Below, one piece after another: positions 24,532 through 33,666 of a stretch of DNA of 58,890 bases. Every line of letters starts with the position of its first letter. The stretch's first letter is position 1. This DNA comes from Arthrobacter sp. Leaf141. GTDB lineage: Bacteria; Actinomycetota; Actinomycetes; Actinomycetales; Micrococcaceae. The notes under the pieces were generated by a model. That model saw only the letters and a program-made list of their open reading frames with translations. It was not told the DNA's origin and did no database searches. The DNA lies in NCBI RefSeq assembly GCF_001424565.1, contig NZ_LMOL01000034.1, positions 40,891 through 99,780 on the forward strand, given 5' to 3'. Position numbers and translations under genes: made by a program.

Positions 24532-26579
24532 CACCAGCACCGACCGTGCTTGATCCCGCCGTTGGCGGTAAGCGCATCCATCGCAACCGTCGCACAATAT
24601 TCTTGGTCGTCGCAGGAAGCCTGGGTTTAGTACTCGCCCCTCCCATAGCCTCCGCAACATCGGCCGGAGGCGAGGCCTACGAGAAGCTGCATACCAGTTT
24701 TCCCGGACTCGACGTAGCCATATCCACTGGCGCCGCGCAGGCTGCAGCTGATCTGTTTGCTGCTTTGACGGTCGGCGCGCTCTTGATGTTGTTGTTCTTT
24801 CGGGACGCCCAGGGAAAAACTGCGCCGATACTGGGGTTCTCAGTGGAGATGCGGGTTCTGCAGGTGGCCTCTGCCGGCTGGGCGACGATGTCGGCAGCCA
24901 TGGTGCTGATGGAGATGCTGGACACTTCAGGCTTTCCCTTCGGAAGCCTTGCTGATCCCGACGTCGTACCGTTCCTCTACGGCGGAGGCGACGCGCCAAA
25001 GGCGTGGACCATCTCGGCCGTCGCCGCCTCTGTTGCCTTCGCGGCGAGCATATTTGCCGAGCGTTGGAACGGGTTGCTTCTAGCACTTTGGGCTATCGGA
25101 TTTGGCGTTCTGGCCCCTGTCGTCGTGGGACAGACTCTGGTGGGACCCAACCACGACTTTGCCAACGATGCAGGGGCCATCCAGACGTTGGTGGCAACAA
25201 CTGTATTCGGGCTTTCCTTTGTAGCTGCTTTGCGGGTGGCATCCGGCCACCTCATAGCGCCCATTATTGTCCTGCGCCTATACAAAACTGTTGTTATTGC
25301 AATACCCGTGATCATCGTTTTCGAGGTGCTTCTCACGTGGTTCAAGCTGGCAGGGACCGGACTGTTTGATACGCCGACTGGCTGGCAGATCATGGCCCGG
25401 TGGGTTTGCCTTGCGGCGATCGCCGGCGCGTCAGTGTGGGGCTGGTTCCTTTGGCAGCAGCGTCGCCTGACCGATAGGCGTATCAACCGAATTCTGGCCC
25501 TGTGTGTCGCTGCCGGCAGTGGTTGGATCGGTGTTACGGCCGGTATGGCGAGGATTCCGCCGCCGCATTATTTCCAGCCCACCACCATCACTCAGATCCT
25601 TCTCGGGTACAACGTTGAACAGGCACCCACGGCAGCCATCCTGTTCACGGAGTGGCGTCCTAACGTGCTGTTCCTCGTGATGGCTGCCACTGGCGTGCTG
25701 GTGTATCTTTTGGCAGTCCGTACCCTGATCCGAAGGGGCGACAAATGGCCGGTTGGGCGGACCGTGTCATGGCTCGCAGGGTGGGCCACAGTGGTGTTCG
25801 CCACCAGTTCCGGATTCGGTAAGTACTCCGCGCCAGACTTCGGCATTCACATGATCGTGCACATGAGCCTGAATATGCTCGCACCCATCCTGCTGGTGAT
25901 GGGCGGGGTCCTCACCCTGCTCCTGCGCGCTGCGCCAACGCAGCCTGGCGGCCCGGTGGGCCTGCATTTCTGGATTACCCAGGGCATGCACTGGCCGGTA
26001 CTGCGCCTGGTGTACAACCCCCTGGTCGTCTTTGCGCTTTTCGTAGGCTCCTACTACGGACTCTACTTCTCCGGCATATTCGGTGAGTACATGCGCTTCC
26101 ACTGGGCACATCAGCTCATGAACGTGCACTTCCTCATCGCCGGATACCTCTTCTACAGTCTCGTCATCGGTGTGGACCGGCCACCACGGCCGTTGCCGCA
26201 CATCGGCAAACTCGGCTTCGTTTTCGCGGCCATGCCATTCCACGCGTTCTTCGGCGTCATCCTGATGTCCAGCACCAGCATCATCGCTGAGAACTTTTAC
26301 AGGTCACTCGCACTGCCCTGGTCAGACCTTCCGTCCTCACAATACTTTGGCGGTGGAGTCGCCTGGGCCGGAGGGGAACTGCCGCTGCTGCTGGTCATTA
26401 TTTCCCTGGGTATCCAGTGGTCTCGGCAGGACGCAAAAGATGCCCGACGCAAAGACAGGCACCTGGACGAGGGCCGCGACGACGAATACGAGGCCTACAA
26501 CCGGATGCTCGATACACTCGCGGCCCGCCAGGAAACTCAACTCGCAAACCCGCTCGTCCAACGAAGGGAAAAGCCATGA
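24528..26579 (+). CDS. CopD-CtaG fusion membrane protein (oxidase copper assembly)
   Basis: The 683-residue protein has an N-terminal CopD-like half (about 1-345; several helices, [19 protein letters not shown]) and a C-terminal CtaG/caa3-type oxidase assembly half. In the latter H-rich helices such as [17 protein letters not shown] and [19 protein letters not shown] are visible, with a charged tail. Such fusions bring copper to cytochrome oxidase assembly; Mycobacterium tuberculosis Rv0102, next to the nrp chalkophore genes and ctpB, has this plan. It starts with GTG, overlapping copZ, and overlaps the ATPase gene at its end. Confidence 0.82.
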   Translation: MTPAPTVLDPAVGGKRIHRNRRTIFLVVAGSLGLVLAPPIASATSAGGEAYEKLHTSFPGLDVAISTGAAQAAADLFAALTVGALLMLLFFRDAQGKTAPILGFSVEMRVLQVASAGWATMSAAMVLMEMLDTSGFPFGSLADPDVVPFLYGGGDAPKAWTISAVAASVAFAASIFAERWNGLLLALWAIGFGVLAPVVVGQTLVGPNHDFANDAGAIQTLVATTVFGLSFVAALRVASGHLIAPIIVLRLYKTVVIAIPVIIVFEVLLTWFKLAGTGLFDTPTGWQIMARWVCLAAIAGASVWGWFLWQQRRLTDRRINRILALCVAAGSGWIGVTAGMARIPPPHYFQPTTITQILLGYNVEQAPTAAILFTEWRPNVLFLVMAATGVLVYLLAVRTLIRRGDKWPVGRTVSWLAGWATVVFATSSGFGKYSAPDFGIHMIVHMSLNMLAPILLVMGGVLTLLLRAAPTQPGGPVGLHFWITQGMHWPVLRLVYNPLVVFALFVGSYYGLYFSGIFGEYMRFHWAHQLMNVHFLIAGYLFYSLVIGVDRPPRPLPHIGKLGFVFAAMPFHAFFGVILMSSTSIIAENFYRSLALPWSDLPSSQYFGGGVAWAGGELPLLLVIISLGIQWSRQDAKDARRKDRHLDEGRDDEYEAYNRMLDTLAARQETQLANPLVQRREKP

Positions 26580-28864
26580 CCGTCGAAGCCCCCACCGGGC
26601 CACCCTTGCAATTAAATATTTCAGGGATGACCTGTGCCGCTTGCGCCGGAAGGGTCGAAAAGGCCCTCAATCGCCTCGACGGTGTCACCGCAAGCGTTAA
26701 TTATGCCACTGAGCGGGCCTGGATAACAGGCATGCCGGCAGGTCGGGTAGCCGAAGCAGTGGCAAAGGTCGAGAAAGCAGGTTACGGCGCGCAACTCCAT
26801 GATGACGCCGATGACCAGTGGTCACGCCGGGCCAACGAGGTCCGGGTTACCTCACTGCGCCGCCGGCTGCTGCTGGCTGCTGTGCTGACGGTCCCCTTAA
26901 TGGATATCACCATCGTTTTCGCTCTTGTCCCCGGATGGCGGTTTCCGGGCTGGGAATGGCTTTGCCTTGCCCTCGCGGTGCCGATTGTGACATGGGCGGC
27001 ATGGCCATTCCACCGGACCACGCTCCGGAATCTCCGCCACGGCAAAGTCACTATGGACACGCTGGTGTCATTGGGCATTGCCGCATCCTTCGGCTGGGCC
27101 CTCATCACGCTTGTCTTGGGTATCGAAGGCGGCAGCGGATACTGGCTGGGGTTTGGAACCGTTCCTGCGGGCGCCAACTCAATCTATCTGGATGTTGCAG
27201 CAGGGATGACCACATTCCAACTGGCAGGCCGTTATTTCGAAACCCGGTCCCGGCGGAAAGCCGGCGACGTACTCGGTGCTTTGTCGCGCCTGGCACCAAC
27301 CACCGTCCGGGTCTTCGAGGACGGCTACGAACGGCTCAAGCCTGTGCACGAGCTACGCAGGGGAGACACGTTCGTTGTTCTTCCCGGCGAAGCGATCCCG
27401 GCCGACGGACTCATCACCTCGGGACGTGCATCGGTAGATACCAGCATGCTGACCGGCGAACCCCTGCCCCGCGAGTCCCGGACAGGGAACACCGTAGTAG
27501 GCGGAACCATCAGCACCAATGGACGGCTCCAAGTGCAGGCCACCTCAGTGGGCGCGCACACCCAACTGGCGCAGATGGCAGCGCTGGCAGAACAGGCACA
27601 AGCCAGAAAAGCCAACGTCCAGACCCTCGTCGATAGGATCACCGCATACTTCGTTCCAGGGGTCATCACCCTCGCGGTCCTCGTTACCGGGGCATGGCTC
27701 CTCAGCGGCGCAGAACTCTCCCAAGCGTTCGGCATAGGTATCTCCGTCCTCATTATTGCCTGCCCCTGCGCCCTTGGGCTGGCAACCCCTACAGCCCTTA
27801 TGGTCGGCATCGGGCGCGGGGCAACCCTCGGAATTTTGGTCAAAGGCCAGGACGCTCTGGAAGCCAGCGGCCGGATCACCACGGTGGTTCTGGACAAAAC
27901 GGGAACCCTGACCACCGGAAAAATGACAGTGCACTCCGTGACGCCACTGACCGCCTTCACGGAGTCAGAGGTGCTGCGCATCGCGGCCACCGTAGAGCAG
28001 GGTTCCGAACACATGATCGGCCAAGCCATCGGCCGCGAGGCTCGTTCCAGACACCTGATGCTCAGTGACCTTGTTGACTTCGATGTTCACCCCGGCCGCG
28101 GTGCCACAGCATCCGTAGACGGCAGCGCAGCGCTCGTGGGAAATCTTGCCTATCTGAGTGAAAATTCCGTTTCCGGCCTGCAGCCCCTGGCTGGCCCGTT
28201 AGAGCAGGTCCAAAGCAGTGAAACCTCCGTCTTCGTTGCCTACCGGGGCGAATTGATCGGAAAGATCGAACTGGCAGACACCATCAAGGCCGACGCTGCC
28301 AAAGCCGTTGCTGCCCTGCATGGGCTGGGCCTGAAGACAGTTCTGCTCACGGGCGACTCGGATGCCGCGGCGCAGCGGATCGCCGCGCACACCGGAATCA
28401 AACACGTCTACAGCGGTGTGTTGCCTGCAGAAAAAGCCGCTATCGTCCGTGGCCTAAAGGATGAGGGTAACCGGGTGGCCATGGTCGGCGATGGAATCAA
28501 CGACTCCGTGGCCCTCGCGGCCTCTGACCTTGGACTGGCGGTAGCCACAGGGACGGATATCGCGCTTAAGTCCGCCGACATCATTCTGGTGCGGGAAGAC
28601 CTGTCCGTCATCCCTGATGCAATCGCACTTTCCCGGCGCACCCTCATGACCATCCGGATCAACCTGCTCTGGGCCTTTGGCTACAACATAGCGGCCCTGC
28701 CCATCGCAGCCGCCGGACTCCTGAACCCTCTGATCGCGGCCGGCGCCATGGCGCTGTCATCAGTTCTGGTGGTCTACAACAGCCTCAGGCTCCAAAACTT
28801 CCGAAGTACACGGGACCACCACGCCATCAGAGAAGCATCCGGTGTACGGGGTAGTCCTGGCTGA
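26576..28864 (+). CDS. Copper-transporting P1B-type ATPase
   Basis: I start at 26576, where ATGA overlaps the preceding stop, giving 762 residues. An HMA domain carries GMTCAAC (17-23). The TGEP loop is present. The transmembrane metal site is CPC (396-398), the phosphorylation site DKTGT (D440), and the hinge GDGIND (638-643). The conserved HP of the nucleotide-binding domain, normally SEHPL, is SEHMI here (H479, M480), which is unusual. YN and MSS motifs near the end point to Cu(I). Direction may be export, or supply of copper for oxidase assembly as for CtpA/CtpB types. Confidence 0.88.
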   Translation: MTVEAPTGPPLQLNISGMTCAACAGRVEKALNRLDGVTASVNYATERAWITGMPAGRVAEAVAKVEKAGYGAQLHDDADDQWSRRANEVRVTSLRRRLLLAAVLTVPLMDITIVFALVPGWRFPGWEWLCLALAVPIVTWAAWPFHRTTLRNLRHGKVTMDTLVSLGIAASFGWALITLVLGIEGGSGYWLGFGTVPAGANSIYLDVAAGMTTFQLAGRYFETRSRRKAGDVLGALSRLAPTTVRVFEDGYERLKPVHELRRGDTFVVLPGEAIPADGLITSGRASVDTSMLTGEPLPRESRTGNTVVGGTISTNGRLQVQATSVGAHTQLAQMAALAEQAQARKANVQTLVDRITAYFVPGVITLAVLVTGAWLLSGAELSQAFGIGISVLIIACPCALGLATPTALMVGIGRGATLGILVKGQDALEASGRITTVVLDKTGTLTTGKMTVHSVTPLTAFTESEVLRIAATVEQGSEHMIGQAIGREARSRHLMLSDLVDFDVHPGRGATASVDGSAALVGNLAYLSENSVSGLQPLAGPLEQVQSSETSVFVAYRGELIGKIELADTIKADAAKAVAALHGLGLKTVLLTGDSDAAAQRIAAHTGIKHVYSGVLPAEKAAIVRGLKDEGNRVAMVGDGINDSVALAASDLGLAVATGTDIALKSADIILVREDLSVIPDAIALSRRTLMTIRINLLWAFGYNIAALPIAAAGLLNPLIAAGAMALSSVLVVYNSLRLQNFRSTRDHHAIREASGVRGSPG

Positions 28865-28959
28865 GGAGGGTGCCCGGGCAGGTGTGGTCAGAACTTGCAT
28901 GGACCGGCAATGACGGGCAGCAGGCCTGAACTGTCCTTCAGAGATGTGTCCGTCCGTCG

Positions 28960-29346
28960 TCAGTGTTCTGGCTGCGGAGCTGACGCCAGGATCCAGTCCA
29001 GGGCCTCGGTTCTGCGGGTGAAGAAACGGGTTGGGCACGGGTAAGAATGGGCGCTACGGAAATTAGCGATCATCCAGTCGACAGGGCCGGCACCGAGCAG
29101 GGCAATTCGTGAGGCTGCGGTGGGGGTGGAGAAAGCTGCACGGGCATGATGGCTAACCGTTTTTACATCTGCCATTTCCGCCAATAGCGGCATCGCCAGT
29201 CCCTTGCTGATCTTGTTGACTTCAGCCATGGCGCTTTTGACGTCGTCAACGTCAAGGCTGGACCCTGGTTGCCAGACGAGGTGAATCACGCCGTCTTCAC
29301 GGATTCCCAGGCTGGCTTTGCCGCCCACGATGGATGTCGTTTTCAC
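28960..29346 (-). CDS. STAS-like small protein
   Basis: The 128-residue protein has the pattern of a STAS/SpoIIAA-like family that is common in Arthrobacter relatives: GVIHLVWQPGSSLDVDDV, then LLAEMADVKTVSHHARAAF and RIALLGAGPVDWMIANF, ending in an FFTRRTEALDWI segment. Its function is unknown; the family is often near stress genes. It overlaps the end of the UvrA-like gene by 4 nt, so the two are co-transcribed. Confidence 0.6.
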   Translation of the reverse strand: MKTTSIVGGKASLGIREDGVIHLVWQPGSSLDVDDVKSAMAEVNKISKGLAMPLLAEMADVKTVSHHARAAFSTPTAASRIALLGAGPVDWMIANFRSAHSYPCPTRFFTRRTEALDWILASAPQPEH

Positions 29347-31937
29347 TCTGGGCGCTCTCTTCGGGTGGGGGTTGTTCGCAGCAGTGCGGCGAGATGGCGG
29401 CCGGTGATACTTGCCGGGTCAGCGGCGACTTGTCCGGGGGTTCCCGTGGCGATGATCTGTCCGCCGTTGCTTCCGCCGCCGGGTCCGAGGTCGATAATGT
29501 GGTCGGCGTTGGCGATTAGGTCCAGGTCGTGGTCGATGACGATCAGTGTTGCCCCGGTAGCCAGCAGCATGTCGAAAACCCTCAGGAGGTTGCGGACGTC
29601 GCGGGGATGCAGTCCAACAGAAGGCTCGTCGAAGACGAACACTGTTCCTTTGTGGTTACGGCCCAGTTCCGTAGCAAGTTTGAGTCGCTGCGCTTCACCG
29701 CCGGAGAGGGCTGGAGTGTCTTCTCCTAAGGTGAGGTAACCGAGACCCAGATCGATGAGGGTTTTTAGTTTGCGTTGGACCTTGGTTATTCCGGTGAGCA
29801 GATGGGCGGCATCAGCGACGGTGGTCCCGAGCATCGCAGGAAGCGAACGGTGGTCCAGGGAAGTGGCCAGGACAATGTCGTTTGCTGCGGGAGAATACCG
29901 GGTACCCATGCAGTCCGGGCAGGGGATATCAACGTCGGGAAGGAACTGGACGTCGAGAACAATTTGCCCGGTGCCTTCACACCGCGGACACCGCAGCGTT
30001 CCGGTGTTGTATGAAAAGTCGCCGGCTAAGAGCCCCCGCTGCCGCGCTTCGGGCGTAGCGGCGTACGCCTTGCGCAGCTCGTCCAGTATGCCGCTGTAGG
30101 TGGCGATGGTTGATCGGACGTTAGTTCCGATCGGGGTGGCATCAACGACGTCGGCGCGGGTCACACCCGCGCTGTCCAGGAAAGTCACATGCGGCGGGAG
30201 GGCTTCGCCGCCGTGCGCCGCGGCCAGTGCCGGGACCAGACTCTCCAGTATCAAGGTGGTTTTACCGGATCCGGACATACCGGTTACAGCCGTCAGCCTG
30301 CCCAGCGGAATCGAAGCTTCGAGAGCGTGCACGGTGTGGATCGGCGCCGTTGCGAGCCGGATGGTCCCGGCGTCGAAAACGTCCTGCGCTGGCTTCTGCT
30401 GGCGGATCTGGACAGTTTCTTTTCCGGAGAGATAGCTCCCGATTACCGATTCCGGGTTCCGGCTGATGTCTTCGATGGATCCGGTGGCCGTCACCGTACC
30501 GCCGTTGGTCCCGGAACCGGGTCCAATTTCGATCATCCAGTCAGCTTCACGGAGAACCTGCACATCGTGGTCCACGAGAATTACTGAGTTGCCGTCGGCG
30601 AGAAGGTCCCGCATGACTCCGATCAGGCCCTCGACGTTGGCGGGATGAAGACCAATCGAGGGTTCATCCAATACGTACAGCACGCCGGTGGTCTGGTTGC
30701 GGACTGCCCGCGCGAGCTGCACGCGCTGCCGTTCGCCGGTGGAGAGGCTCGAGCTGGCCCGGTCGAGGCTGAGATAACCCAGTCCCAGCTGGACCAGCCG
30801 ATCGGCCATCCCCGTGTACTGGGTAATGATCATCCGAGCCATCGGGTGCATCTCCGGCGGCAGCGTGTCAACGGCTGCCGATACCCAAAGGACCGTCTCA
30901 TCAAGAGTCTTTGCCGTGATTTCTGCAAGGTTGCTGCCGGCGACCTGCGTGCTGCGGGCGGCCGTTGAAAGGCGGGTCCCGTGGCAGGCGGGACACGTCT
31001 GGGCCGTGATGAATCTGTTGACGCGTGTGAAGCCCTTCTCGGATGTGGCGTTTTTCAAGGCTTCTTGTACGGCGAGCCGGGCATTGCGGTACGTGAAGTC
31101 CAGCTCGAACAACTTGCCGTTCTTGGACCTAACGGCGATGTGTCTTTTCTCCTCCGGTCCGTGCAGCACAATGTTACGTTCATGCTCGGTGAGGTTCGTG
31201 TACGGTACGTCCGTTCGCACTCCCAGTTCGGCCACGACCTGGGGCATGACGGTAAGCCCGAACATTTTCCAGGGCGAAACTGCACCCTCGCCAATGGTGA
31301 GCGACTCGTCAGGAACGAGGGTGCTGTCATCGACTTCCCTGACAGTGCCCGTTCCCGAGCAGTTCCCGCAGGCACCATCGGAATTAAACGCCAGCGATTC
31401 AGCTCCCGGCGGGTAGAACACGGCGCCGCATTCCGGACAGGTCAGGTCGAGGTTAGCTGCGACATCGATAGTGGGGTCCAGCCGGTGCCCGTTCGGACAT
31501 GTGTGTGAACCCAAGCGCGAAAACATGACCCGTAAGACATTCAGAAGCTCCGTTGAGGTGCCAAAGGTGGACCGCACGCCTGGGACACCCGGCCTCTGTC
31601 TCAGTGCCAGGGCGGCGGGGACATGCCGCACTGAGTCCACGGCGGCACGGGTCGCATGTGCCATCCGCCGCCGCGTGTAAGTCGAAAGAGCCTCAACATA
31701 GCGGCGTGAACCCTCGGCATAAAGGACCCCCATCGCAAGCGAGGACTTTCCGGAGCCGGATACACCGGCGATGGCCACGAGCCGGCGCAGCGGCACGTCG
31801 ACGTCGATGCTGCGAAGGTTATGCACCCGGGCCCCGCGGACCGAAATCACCATAGGGCTGTCGATCTCCGGCCTGTCGATGTGGTCAATCCCCACGCTGC
31901 TCCTCCGGAAACCGTCGTCCTGACTCGAATATTTCAC
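29343..31937 (-). CDS. UvrA-like excinuclease ATPase (UvrA2 type)
   Basis: The 864-residue protein has two ABC modules: the first Walker A GVSGSGKSS (about 58-66), the second GMSGSGKTT in the middle of the chain, signatures LSTGERQRV and LSGGEAQRL, and zinc-finger pairs CPECG/CGNCSGTG and CPRCEGTG/CPDCMGTRY. It is shorter than housekeeping UvrA (about 950 residues), and the UvrB-binding part after the first Walker A is reduced. So it is probably a UvrA2/DrrC-type resistance or damage-tolerance protein rather than the main repair subunit. Confidence 0.8.
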   Translation of the reverse strand: MKYSSQDDGFRRSSVGIDHIDRPEIDSPMVISVRGARVHNLRSIDVDVPLRRLVAIAGVSGSGKSSLAMGVLYAEGSRRYVEALSTYTRRRMAHATRAAVDSVRHVPAALALRQRPGVPGVRSTFGTSTELLNVLRVMFSRLGSHTCPNGHRLDPTIDVAANLDLTCPECGAVFYPPGAESLAFNSDGACGNCSGTGTVREVDDSTLVPDESLTIGEGAVSPWKMFGLTVMPQVVAELGVRTDVPYTNLTEHERNIVLHGPEEKRHIAVRSKNGKLFELDFTYRNARLAVQEALKNATSEKGFTRVNRFITAQTCPACHGTRLSTAARSTQVAGSNLAEITAKTLDETVLWVSAAVDTLPPEMHPMARMIITQYTGMADRLVQLGLGYLSLDRASSSLSTGERQRVQLARAVRNQTTGVLYVLDEPSIGLHPANVEGLIGVMRDLLADGNSVILVDHDVQVLREADWMIEIGPGSGTNGGTVTATGSIEDISRNPESVIGSYLSGKETVQIRQQKPAQDVFDAGTIRLATAPIHTVHALEASIPLGRLTAVTGMSGSGKTTLILESLVPALAAAHGGEALPPHVTFLDSAGVTRADVVDATPIGTNVRSTIATYSGILDELRKAYAATPEARQRGLLAGDFSYNTGTLRCPRCEGTGQIVLDVQFLPDVDIPCPDCMGTRYSPAANDIVLATSLDHRSLPAMLGTTVADAAHLLTGITKVQRKLKTLIDLGLGYLTLGEDTPALSGGEAQRLKLATELGRNHKGTVFVFDEPSVGLHPRDVRNLLRVFDMLLATGATLIVIDHDLDLIANADHIIDLGPGGGSNGGQIIATGTPGQVAADPASITGRHLAALLRTTPTRRERPE

Positions 31938-32025
31938 ATCACCTCAACCCTATGGTGCACCCGGCTCCCTGAAACCAGGGTGCCGGACGATCATTATTGT
32001 GGACGGGGAAGCTATGGTTTCTGGT

Positions 32026-32871
32026 TCAGGGCTGGAGAGCCAACTCCCGCAGCCACTCCTCGACGGTGCGCGGCGCGATTCCGAGGAGTTTCTGCGCGGA
32101 ACGCGGTTCAGCGATGACGTCACCAGGCTGGGATTGCCGGTGTTCGTATGCCTCGACCACTGGCAGGACACCGGCTTCGCCAAAAAGCGGGACGGTGGCG
32201 ATACCAAATTCCTGCGGGGTAATGCTTTCGTACCTGACTTCAGTACCCAGGTAAGCGCTGAATCCCCGGGCAAGGTCCGCGCCGGAGAGTGCGGGCAGGG
32301 AGCCCACCGACACGTTCCCGGTGATTCCACTTTCAGTCAGGAGCCTGACGACAACATCAGCGACATCCAGATGAGAACTCCAGGAGGCCTTGTAGCCGCT
32401 CTTCAGGGGATATTTCAGTGTGCCCTCTTTCTTCACGACGTTCATCACCGGCGGCAGGAGGAGGTTTTCCAGGTAGAGGCGTGGTTCGACGACCGCGTAG
32501 GACAACCCGCTGGCACCGAGGTAAGCGGCCAGAATCGCATGTGCAGTCAAAGGCGATTCCGTAGAAGCCGGGTAGCCGCTCGTGGAGAACACGACCCTGG
32601 CCGGCCGGGTCTTCTCCAACGCGCCTGCAACGTTACGGGCAAAGTCTTCCTGTGCGCCGGGGGCAGCAAGGGGAAGATGGATAAACACACCGTCAGCGCC
32701 GGCGTAGGCGGCGGTCAGCGATTCAACGGAGGTGAAATCCACACTCACCGCTTCTCCGGCGACACCGGAGGCATCGCGTACCGCGGCGACAGGCAAGTGA
32801 CCTGCTGCCTTGAGGGCGTTAAGGACGGGGGAACCTTGGGCGCCGGTAGCGCCATGCACGATAATTTTCAT
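32026..32871 (-). CDS. NmrA-like NAD(P)-binding reductase
   Basis: The 281-residue protein has the Rossmann motif HGATGAQGSPVLNAL at the N-terminus and the pattern of atypical short-chain dehydrogenases (NmrA/QOR2-like): GVFIHLP, then VVFSTSGYPAS and VEPRLYLENLL. The catalytic YxxxK of classic SDRs is not evident. It is divergent from the HxlR regulator, a frequent pairing for quinone or redox sensing. Confidence 0.78.
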   Translation of the reverse strand: MKIIVHGATGAQGSPVLNALKAAGHLPVAAVRDASGVAGEAVSVDFTSVESLTAAYAGADGVFIHLPLAAPGAQEDFARNVAGALEKTRPARVVFSTSGYPASTESPLTAHAILAAYLGASGLSYAVVEPRLYLENLLLPPVMNVVKKEGTLKYPLKSGYKASWSSHLDVADVVVRLLTESGITGNVSVGSLPALSGADLARGFSAYLGTEVRYESITPQEFGIATVPLFGEAGVLPVVEAYEHRQSQPGDVIAEPRSAQKLLGIAPRTVEEWLRELALQP

Positions 32872-32877
32872 GTATTC

Positions 32878-32918
32878 ATTAGTGCATACTATGCATCGGT
32901 TACATCAAGTGCACTAAT
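32878..32918. promoter_or_regulatory. HxlR operator candidate between the reductase and hxlR genes
   Basis: ATTAGTGCA (32878-32886) and TGCACTAAT (32910-32918) are exact reverse complements 32 bp apart centre to centre. They flank the short divergent intergenic region, as expected for an HxlR dimer site controlling both genes. Confidence 0.6.
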
Positions 32919-32925
32919 GGTAAAT

Positions 32926-33636
32926 TTATGTATGACTTTCTGCGCTTCGAACTTTCCCGGCTGTGGCGTCGCCCGTTTTCTGGGTCTCATGAATGGACCT
33001 TGGGCCACACTGATCGTTCGCGAGCTGCTGGGAGGACCGCTCAGGTTCGGCGAAATCAAGGACCGACTGACCGGCATCAGTGCACATACGCTGACGAACT
33101 CTCTGCGGAAGTTCGAAGACCATGGCCTGCTGACCCGGACCGTCTACCCGGAAATCCCTCCCAGGGTGGTTTACGAACTGACCCCGGCTGGTCAGGAACT
33201 GCGGACGGTCTTGAATTCCATGAACGACTGGGCGCTGTCCGTCCCCATGGTTGCGCAGATGCCGGATTCTACTCACGCCTTGTAGAGGACAGGCGAGGGA
33301 GCACCCGCTTGCCGGTACCGGTCGGTGGGAACCGAGTTCCACACACAAAACCCCGCCGATAGCCAGGACTATTCCCACCATCATGAGCGGCTTGAGTGGT
33401 TCGCCAAAAAGCAGGGTGGCCAGCAGTACGGTGAGCGTGACCCCGATCGCCGCCCAGATTCCGTAGGCGACACCGAGCGGCATACCCTGGCGGAGGGTGC
33501 CGGCCAGAAAGCCAAAGGAGGCGATGTAGCCCACAACGACGACTGCGATGAAGGCAGGGTTGTCGAGTGCGGCTTTCATGGCAAGGGAAGCGGTGACTTC
33601 ACTGCAGATGGCCCCGGCAAGGAAGATCCATTTCAT
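32926..33636 (-). CDS. SMR-family efflux protein with a read-through tail
   Basis: The first 105 residues are a complete small multidrug resistance protein: four helices, the conserved Glu at residue 13 (GAICSEVTASLAMK), GVAYGIWAAIGV and a normal end near VELGSH. Instead of stopping there, the frame runs on for about 130 residues, antisense to the whole hxlR gene, ending RSAESHT. The tail has no hydrophobic helices and looks like a shadow. So a stop was probably lost by a frameshift or substitution near 33320. It lies 30 nt after the LLM gene, same direction. Confidence 0.65.
   Translation of the reverse strand: MKWIFLAGAICSEVTASLAMKAALDNPAFIAVVVVGYIASFGFLAGTLRQGMPLGVAYGIWAAIGVTLTVLLATLLFGEPLKPLMMVGIVLAIGGVLCVELGSHRPVPASGCSLACPLQGVSRIRHLRNHGDGQRPVVHGIQDRPQFLTSRGQFVNHPGRDFRVDGPGQQAMVFELPQRVRQRMCTDAGQSVLDFAEPERSSQQLANDQCGPRSIHETQKTGDATAGKVRSAESHT
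32932..33285 (+). CDS. HxlR-family transcriptional regulator
   Basis: The 117-residue protein shows the HxlR winged helix: MNGPWATLIVRELLGGPLRF, then ISAHTLTNSLRKFEDHGLL and PPRVVYELTPAG. A cysteine near the N-terminus (C4) could be redox-sensing, as in some relatives. An in-frame ATG at 32917 is also possible but lies inside the right arm of the operator. The frame stays open far upstream, but that part is antisense to the reductase. Confidence 0.8.
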   Translation: MTFCASNFPGCGVARFLGLMNGPWATLIVRELLGGPLRFGEIKDRLTGISAHTLTNSLRKFEDHGLLTRTVYPEIPPRVVYELTPAGQELRTVLNSMNDWALSVPMVAQMPDSTHAL

Positions 33637-33666
33637 GTCGGTTTTCCCGGCGTCCGAGGGTGGGCG

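Noticed and set aside
25767..26243. 158-codon minus-strand frame rich in His and Glu
   Set aside because: The His/Glu content mirrors the coding strand of the CtaG part; no ribosome site.
26417..26575. 53-codon upstream extension of the P-type ATPase
   Set aside because: Overlaps the CopD-CtaG gene; the ATG at 26576 with ATGA overlap fits the family and the operon style.
31999..32916. Long N-terminal extension of the hxlR frame (about 300 codons)
   Set aside because: It is antisense to the NmrA-like reductase; the HxlR family begins near 32932.
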